In this document: positions 5,090-8,677 of the stretch, piece after piece
Layout: each line of letters starts with the position of its first letter
Numbering within the stretch: the first letter of the stretch is position 1
NCBI GenBank assembly: GCA_035455265.1
Contig: DATIFK010000082.1
Coordinates: 1-8,677 of the forward strand
Length of the DNA: 8,677 bases
Direction: 5' to 3'
Source: MGOM01 sp035455265
GTDB taxonomy: Bacteria; Chloroflexota; Anaerolineae; Anaerolineales; E44-bin32
The notes under the pieces: model-generated
What the model was told of the DNA's origin: nothing
Databases searched by the model: none
The model's input: only the letters and a program-made list of their open reading frames with translations
Program-made: the position numbers and the translations under genes

Positions 5090-5407
5090 GTGCACAAGCT
5101 GATGGTTCTCATCCGCCGGCCCCGGGACCCGGCTGAGTTCGAAGACCGCTGGAGCCGGGAATTCGTGCCGCGGGCCGAGCGCATGCCCGGGCTTCGGAGG
5201 GTGACCCTCAGCCGCGTCACGGGAGGTCTACCAGGGGCGATCGATCTCCACCTGGTCCACGAGTTCTACTTCGACAACCTGGAAGCGCTGCAGGCGGCGA
5301 TGGCCTCTTCCGAGGGCCAGGATGCCGGCCGGGCCTTGATGGGATTCGCCTCCGCAGAGGCGACGCTGTCGTTCGCCGAGCACATGGAGATGGAACTGCC
5401 GCGGTGA
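5090..5407 (+). CDS. EthD-family small protein
   Basis: A 105-residue cytoplasmic protein of the EthD group of dimeric alpha+beta barrels. Strand 1 is HKLMVLIRRP (2-11), followed by the helix with DPAEFEDRWSREFVPRAERMPGL. The second half has HLVHEFYFDNLEALQAAMAS (54-73), then a helix and the strand ATLSFAE (91-97), matching the EthD pattern of V-x-E-xx-F-x-s-xxAxxAAxxS. EthD proteins act beside oxidative degradation enzymes or as small heme- or intermediate-binding proteins; the ligand here is unknown. The start is a GTG at 5090 with GGGAGG at 5080-5085 (spacing 4). Its stop overlaps the GTG start of the M23 gene as GTGA, so the two are coupled although they are functionally unrelated. Confidence 0.85.
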   Translation: MHKLMVLIRRPRDPAEFEDRWSREFVPRAERMPGLRRVTLSRVTGGLPGAIDLHLVHEFYFDNLEALQAAMASSEGQDAGRALMGFASAEATLSFAEHMEMELPR

Positions 5408-6162
5408 GACGGTTGCCTCCCATCGGGAAGCGGACCGACCGCACGCGCTGGGCCCTCGGGTTGTTGCTGGCGGCGCTGATGGGCGTCGGCGCGTACCTGG
5501 TTCTGCGGGCGCGCCCCTCGGCGGCGCGCCTCGGACGCGTCCGCGCGTATCGCGCCGACCCGGCGGCCCACGCCGCTTGGGCCTGGCGCGCCGGGGACCG
5601 TTGCGGCGCGGCGCCGTTCCTCTTCCCTACCGACGGGCTGGTGGGTTTCGTCTGGGGCGACTCCTTCCGACCGGGGCACCGCCATCAGGGGCTGGACATC
5701 TTCGGCCCCGACGCCTTGGGCGAGACCCCGGTTGTGGCGGCAACCGACGGCTTTCTGACGCGGCTGCCCGACTGGCACTCCGCCGTCATCATCCGCATTC
5801 CCGAGGATCCGCTCCAGCCGGGACGCCAGATCTGGGCCTACTACACCCACATGGCGGATGCCGAGGGTCGCTCCTTCATCGATGCCTCCTTCCCGGCCGG
5901 GACCAGTGAACGATTCGTTCGTGCAGGCACCCTGCTCGGCTACCAGGGCAACTACTCGGCGGACCCTATGAATCCTGTTGGGATGCACCTGCACTTCTCG
6001 ATCGTCCTCGACGACGGGCAAGGGCGGTTCCGCAACGAACTGGACTTCGCCAACACCCTCGATCCGTCACCGTACTTCGGGGTCGAAGTCAACGCGGACC
6101 GGTTGGGCGAAGCCCTGCCGGTCTGCAGCGCGACTGCAGCGCCTGCCCGCGAGGACTCATGA
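5404..6162 (+). CDS. Membrane-anchored M23 (LytM-type) metallopeptidase
   Basis: A 252-residue protein starting at a GTG that overlaps the stop of the EthD gene. Residues 1-15 are basic and 16-34 (WALGLLLAALMGVGAYLVL) form one membrane anchor or uncleaved signal, placing the rest outside the membrane. The M23 domain spans about 75-225. The first metal motif HQGLD has H94 and D98, and the second, HLHF, has H195 and H197; H149 in YYTHM is in the usual place of the additional catalytic His. All zinc-site residues are present, so it should be an active peptidoglycan endopeptidase, or a LytM-fold protein acting on the cell envelope. The loop YQGNYSADPMNPVGMHLHF (180-198) is family-typical. The C-terminal tail after residue 230 is unconserved. 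No coiled coil is present, unlike EnvC-type regulators. Confidence 0.9.
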   Translation: MRRLPPIGKRTDRTRWALGLLLAALMGVGAYLVLRARPSAARLGRVRAYRADPAAHAAWAWRAGDRCGAAPFLFPTDGLVGFVWGDSFRPGHRHQGLDIFGPDALGETPVVAATDGFLTRLPDWHSAVIIRIPEDPLQPGRQIWAYYTHMADAEGRSFIDASFPAGTSERFVRAGTLLGYQGNYSADPMNPVGMHLHFSIVLDDGQGRFRNELDFANTLDPSPYFGVEVNADRLGEALPVCSATAAPAREDS

Positions 6163-6186
6163 CTGCGTTCGACGATCCGTGAGGCT

Positions 6187-6385
6187 CCTAACCCCCACCC
6201 CTTCCCCTCCCCCTGCCGGGCTAATTCTCCCGACGTTGGATAGCGTGCAGGGGGAGGGAGGGATCCTTTCGGGAGGCCGGGGGTGGCCTTGCCGCCCCCG
6301 GCCTCCCGAAACCTCGACCCCCTCTCCGCCTCGGCACCAGCCATGAAGGGTGCCTGTGGGGCGGAGAGGGGGACAGGGGGTGAGG
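6187..6385. repeat. About 200-bp compound palindromic (MITE-like) element
   Basis: The M23-SDR intergenic region is almost filled by three stem-loops in series between imperfect ends. The ends are CCTAACCCCC (6187-6196) and GGGGGTGAGG (6376-6385), nine of ten complementary. Stem 1 pairs CCCTCCCCCTGC (6205-6216) with GCAGGGGGAGGG (6247-6258). Stem 2 pairs TTTCGGGAGGCCGGGGG (6267-6283) with 6295-6311, 17 bp perfect with an 11-nt loop. Stem 3 pairs CCCCCTCTCCGCC (6318-6330) with GGCGGAGAGGGGG (6360-6372), with an inner GGCACC/GGTGCC (6333-6338, 6349-6354). There is no coding frame of note and no transposase. It may act as a transcription barrier after the M23 gene, but lacks a U-run. It shares its left-end motif with the region at 361-380. 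Confidence 0.75.
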
Positions 6386-6456
6386 CCAGAGTTAGTCTCA
6401 GGGCTGTTGCGCTACCTGCGTGAGGACGCTGGCCGTACGCGGCTTGGAGGGAACCT

Positions 6457-7212
6457 ATGAAGACATTCGGCGACCAGGTGGCCTTGGTGACGGGAGCCGG
6501 GCGCGGGCTCGGGCGGGCGATTGCCCGCGGCTTCGCGCGGGAGGGGGCCACGGTGGCGGCCAACGACGTGACTCCCGTCAACCTGGAAAGCGCCGTGGCC
6601 GAGCTGCGCGCCGAGGGAGGTGAAGCCGAGGCCTTCGTCGCCGATGTCGCCAACCGGCTGGCGGTCGAAACCATGGTCGACGCCGTGCTCGAGCGTTTTG
6701 GGCGCCTTGACATTCTGGTCAACAACGCCGGCGTGGAGCCGCATGCACCGTTGCTCGACCTCGACGAGTACGACTGGGACCGGGCCCTGGCGGTCAACTT
6801 GAAGGGTCCCTTCTTGTTGACCCAGATCGCGGGACGCCGAATGGCCCAGGCGGGCGGCGGCGTGATCGTCAACATCGCTTCGATCGCCGGGCGCGCCCAC
6901 GGATTGAAGGACCGCGCCGCCTATGTGGCCAGCAAGACGGGCCTGATCGGCTTCACGCGCGAGGCGGCGCGCGAACTGGCGGCGTATAATATCCGCGTCA
7001 ACGCCGTGTGCCCCGGCGTCATCGAGACGGAGATGACAGCCGCCCTGCGCCAGGATGAGGCCATGCTGGCTCGCTGGCTGAGCGACATCCCGCAGGGCCG
7101 ACTCGGCTCGACCGACGACGTCGTCCCGCTCGTTCTGTTTCTCTGCTCCCCCCAGGCAGCCTACATTCACGGGCAGGCGATCAACATCGACGGCGGAAAG
7201 GTGATGTCCTAG
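6457..7212 (+). CDS. Short-chain dehydrogenase/reductase (FabG-like)
   Basis: A 251-residue classical SDR covering the whole family length. Cofactor motif TGAGRGLG is at 12-19; NNAG at 89-92; N114 in AVNLKG; catalytic S142 (IASIAG), Y156 and K160 (YVASK); the CPGVIETEM loop at 185-193; and a C-terminal INIDGG at 242-247. The catalytic tetrad Asn-Ser-Tyr-Lys is complete. D37 at the end of strand 2 (ANDV) favours NAD(H) over NADP(H), arguing against a housekeeping FabG and for a catabolic alcohol/3-hydroxyacyl or sugar dehydrogenase; the substrate cannot be read. The ATG at 6457 has GGAGGG at 6446-6451 (spacing 5). The TAG stop is followed without a gap, and in the same frame, by the ATG of the HicB-DinB gene. 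Confidence 0.93.
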   Translation: MKTFGDQVALVTGAGRGLGRAIARGFAREGATVAANDVTPVNLESAVAELRAEGGEAEAFVADVANRLAVETMVDAVLERFGRLDILVNNAGVEPHAPLLDLDEYDWDRALAVNLKGPFLLTQIAGRRMAQAGGGVIVNIASIAGRAHGLKDRAAYVASKTGLIGFTREAARELAAYNIRVNAVCPGVIETEMTAALRQDEAMLARWLSDIPQGRLGSTDDVVPLVLFLCSPQAAYIHGQAINIDGGKVMS

Positions 7213-7887
7213 ATGCCCTATATCGTCTGCGCCGAGGAGATGGACGGCCAGTGGATCGCCCATGTGCCGGACCTCCCGGGCTGCTTCAGCACGCACAAGG
7301 AACGCGAAACGGCCATCGGCAACGTCCCGGCCGCGGTCGAGGCTTATATCGCCTGGGCCGGCGGACACGGGCTGCGCATCTCCGGTCTTTCGGCGCCGAT
7401 GATCGTCAGCGAGGTCGTCCGTTCGTGGATGTACGAGGAAGACTACGAGGTCAATGCCTTCTTCGCCTCGGACCGGCCGCCGGTGTCCGTCGACGAGCTA
7501 CCGGAATACGATCTGCTTCTCGGGGCGGCGCGAAAGGACCTGATGGCGTTGGTGCAGCCGATGGCGCCGGAGACCCTGGAGAAGGAGTTCAGCGGCGAAC
7601 GATGGCCCATCGGCGGGATCATGCACCACGTGGCCCGGGCGGAGCACTGGTACCTCGATCGCCTCGGTCTGAGTTTCTCCCGAAACGACCTGGCGCAGGA
7701 TCCTTTCCAGGCCCTGGCTCAAGTGCGCGAGCACCTGCGCGCCAACCTGCCGGCGTTGGCTAACCGCACCGGCGCCGTCTCGCTCTCCGGGGAAGTCTGG
7801 ACGGCGCGCAAGGTGCTGCGTCGCTGCCTATGGCATGAGCGCGATCACACCGAACACATCCGCAAACTGTCCCAACGGACCCGCTAG
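7213..7887 (+). CDS. HicB-like domain fused to a DinB-like domain
   Basis: A 224-residue two-domain protein. Residues 1-50 read like the HicB antitoxin core: YIVCAEEMDGQWIAHVPDLP (3-22), GCFSTHKERETAIGN (23-37) and AVEAYIAW (41-48), including the VPDLPGC turn. Residues 51-95 are a linker, and 97-220 are a DinB four-helix bundle: LLLGAARKDLMALV (101-114), WPIGGIMHHVARAEHWYLDRL (131-151) and LRRCLWHERDHTEHI (202-216). H138/H139, H208 and H212 could give the three-His metal site of the DinB/YfiT superfamily. There is no adjacent HicA toxin and no obvious HicB DNA-binding tail, so the HicB part is probably a ligand- or protein-binding module rather than an antitoxin. DinB-fold enzymes include thiol transferases; no substrate can be assigned. 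The ATG directly follows the SDR stop; there is no separate promoter. Confidence 0.85.
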   Translation: MPYIVCAEEMDGQWIAHVPDLPGCFSTHKERETAIGNVPAAVEAYIAWAGGHGLRISGLSAPMIVSEVVRSWMYEEDYEVNAFFASDRPPVSVDELPEYDLLLGAARKDLMALVQPMAPETLEKEFSGERWPIGGIMHHVARAEHWYLDRLGLSFSRNDLAQDPFQALAQVREHLRANLPALANRTGAVSLSGEVWTARKVLRRCLWHERDHTEHIRKLSQRTR

Positions 7888-7917
7888 AGGCCCGAGGCGG
7901 CGGTGAGGCGCGGCACG

Positions 7918-8400
7918 ATGGCGACCGATCTGCTCACCTCGTATCGGCGCGACCTGCTGCAGTCCTACACCGCGCAGGCGGAGTTGCTGCGCCGCGCCCT
8001 TCTGGATCGCGGCACAGCCATGCAGGAATCGCTCGAGCCGGGCGGATGGACTCCGCACCAGGTGGTCTGGCATGTGCGCGCCGTCGAGACTCAGGCCTAC
8101 CTCCCTCGCCTCGAGCGGTTGCTGGCGCGGGATGGTGCAGAGTTGCAGGATTTCGACGGAGAAGGCTGGATGGCGCGTCACTACTCTGCCGACGAGACGT
8201 GGCAGCGGATCATCGACGACTTCCTGGAGGCGCGGCAGTCGATGGCGGCGCGCTTGGAGGCAGCTCCCGTGGCGGCCTGGAGTCACGTGGGTCGCCATGG
8301 CTACTGGGGCTCACGTACCTTGATGTGGTGGGTCGAACGGTCCCTTGCCCATGTGGACGAACATCTCGCCCAGATCGGCCATCCGCCTAACCTGCCCTAG
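7918..8400 (+). CDS. DinB-like metal-binding protein
   Basis: A 160-residue single-domain DinB/YfiT-superfamily protein. Helix 1 is DLLTSYRRDLLQSYTAQAEL; the block GGWTPHQVVWHVRAVETQAY (42-61) is the typical W-S/T-xxxVxxHL...E segment with H52; and RSLAHVDEHLAQI (141-153) supplies H145 and H149, completing a three-His site. The ATG at 7918 has GAGG at 7905-7908 (spacing 9). A GTG at 7903 with GAGG at 7894-7897 (spacing 5) would add MRRGT and cannot be excluded. It follows the HicB-DinB gene by 30 nt on the same strand and probably belongs to the same transcript, giving two DinB domains in a row. The two are too different by eye to be a recent duplication. Confidence 0.82.
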   Translation: MATDLLTSYRRDLLQSYTAQAELLRRALLDRGTAMQESLEPGGWTPHQVVWHVRAVETQAYLPRLERLLARDGAELQDFDGEGWMARHYSADETWQRIIDDFLEARQSMAARLEAAPVAAWSHVGRHGYWGSRTLMWWVERSLAHVDEHLAQIGHPPNLP

Positions 8401-8649
8401 CTCGGGAGTGCGGCGCAGGCCGTTCGCCCTTGCGAAGCATCCCGAAGGGACGCAGGCCCGAGCCCGCACACCTGCTCTCCCGGCACATCGCCCCGATGTC
8501 CTTGCGGGAGAACACCCCGTTCGCCTGCGCCGCACCAAGCGCAGCGCAGGTGCAGGTGGACCGCGAAGCCCCGGTCCGCCGGCCGACTCTCGCCAGGCAT
8601 CTGGCGGAAAGCTGAGCTCAATGCTGATGGCTGACGGCGGCTCTTGCGC
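8401..8649. other. Intergenic region with small hairpins, no gene seen
   Basis: Nothing here reads as protein in any frame; the open frames are GC-driven with no recognisable motif. Short structures: TCGGGA (8402-8407) pairs with TCCCGA (8440-8445) around an inner TTCGC/GCGAA (8423-8427, 8432-8436), directly after the DinB stop; GGACCG/CGGTCC (8558-8563, 8572-8577); and CGCCAG-GCAT-CTGGCG (8591-8606). None has a T-run, so none is a convincing intrinsic terminator. GCTGA repeats lie at 8611-8634 and share GATGGCTGA with 522-530. Confidence 0.5.
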
Positions 8650-8654
8650 AGGAG
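8650..8654 (+). promoter_or_regulatory. Ribosome binding site for a gene leaving the window
   Basis: AGGAG lies 7 nt before the ATG at 8662, an ideal Shine-Dalgarno sequence and spacing. It is the main reason for calling a gene start at the right edge. Confidence 0.5.
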
Positions 8655-8661
8655 TGCATCC

Positions 8662-8677
8662 ATGACGTACACAGCGA
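8662..8677 (+). CDS. Start of an unidentified gene, cut by window edge
   Basis: Only five codons are visible (MTYTA). The call rests on the ribosome site at 8650-8654 and on the same orientation as the preceding cluster. Nothing can be said about function. Confidence 0.45.

Noticed and set aside
5266..6021. Minus-strand open frame opposite the EthD and M23 genes
   Set aside because: It is antisense to two recognised genes, and its composition is typical of a complementary-strand artefact.
6985..6990. Plus-strand TATAAT inside the SDR gene
   Set aside because: It encodes conserved residues (AYNI) and has no properly spaced start codon or -35; it is coincidental.
6412..7368. Long minus-strand open frame opposite the SDR gene
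   Set aside because: The plus strand carries an intact SDR with all motifs, and the antisense translation has no recognisable domain.
522..8634. Shared GATGGCTGA at 522-530 and 8626-8634
   Set aside because: Nine bases in a GC-rich window is too short to claim related elements; it may be residue of a common spacer repeat, but this cannot be shown here.
8397..8672. 91-residue minus-strand open frame at the right edge
   Set aside because: It has no motif and no convincing ribosome site, and it overlaps the hairpin-rich spacer and the well-supported plus-strand start at 8662.

Overview
The window is a GC-rich (roughly two-thirds G+C by eye) stretch of bacterial chromosome with densely packed genes on both strands. 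The gene set suggests a Chloroflexota (Anaerolineae-like) genome: a DUF951 protein, a very short Flp-type pilin carrying GQGLVEYA, several DinB-fold proteins, an EthD-type protein, and C/G-rich compound palindromes between genes. This assignment is inferred from gene families, not from a search.

Layout. Positions 1-119 (minus) hold the start of a GIY-YIG nuclease-domain gene that runs off the left edge. Positions 120-544 are non-coding and contain a C/G-rich palindromic repeat. Positions 545-3363 (minus) are a three-gene run, in transcription order: an M50/site-2-type membrane metalloprotease, a TyrA-like (prephenate dehydrogenase fold) NAD-binding protein, and an S-adenosylhomocysteine-hydrolase-like NAD-binding protein. 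The last two are 11 nt apart, and both have lost residues that define catalysis in their families. Positions 3364-3480 are a divergent promoter region built as nested inverted repeats. To its right on the plus strand lie a DUF951 gene (3481-3681) and, overlapping it by 8 nt, a GT28/MGDG-synthase-like glycosyltransferase (3674-4843). A 47-residue Flp-type pilin gene (4840-4983, minus) ends inside the stop codon of the glycosyltransferase and has a recognisable promoter and a leader hairpin. An EthD-like gene (5090-5407) and an M23 peptidase (5404-6162) follow as an overlapping plus-strand pair.

Positions 6187-6385 are a compound palindromic element of about 200 bp made of three successive stem-loops. 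A second plus-strand cluster follows: an SDR oxidoreductase (6457-7212), a HicB-like/DinB fusion whose ATG directly abuts the SDR stop (7213-7887), and a stand-alone DinB protein (7918-8400). The right edge has an intergenic region with small hairpins and a well-placed ribosome binding site and ATG at 8662, opening a gene cut off by the window end.

Most interesting points: the catalytically divergent TyrA-like/SAHH-like pair, which looks like an uncharacterised NAD-dependent module; the symmetric divergent promoter at 3371-3446; probable leaderless starts where TATAAT lies 6-9 nt before the start codon (GIY-YIG and M50 genes); and the HicB-DinB fusion separated from an in-frame SDR by a single TAG. 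No rRNA, tRNA, CRISPR array or insertion sequence with a transposase was seen.
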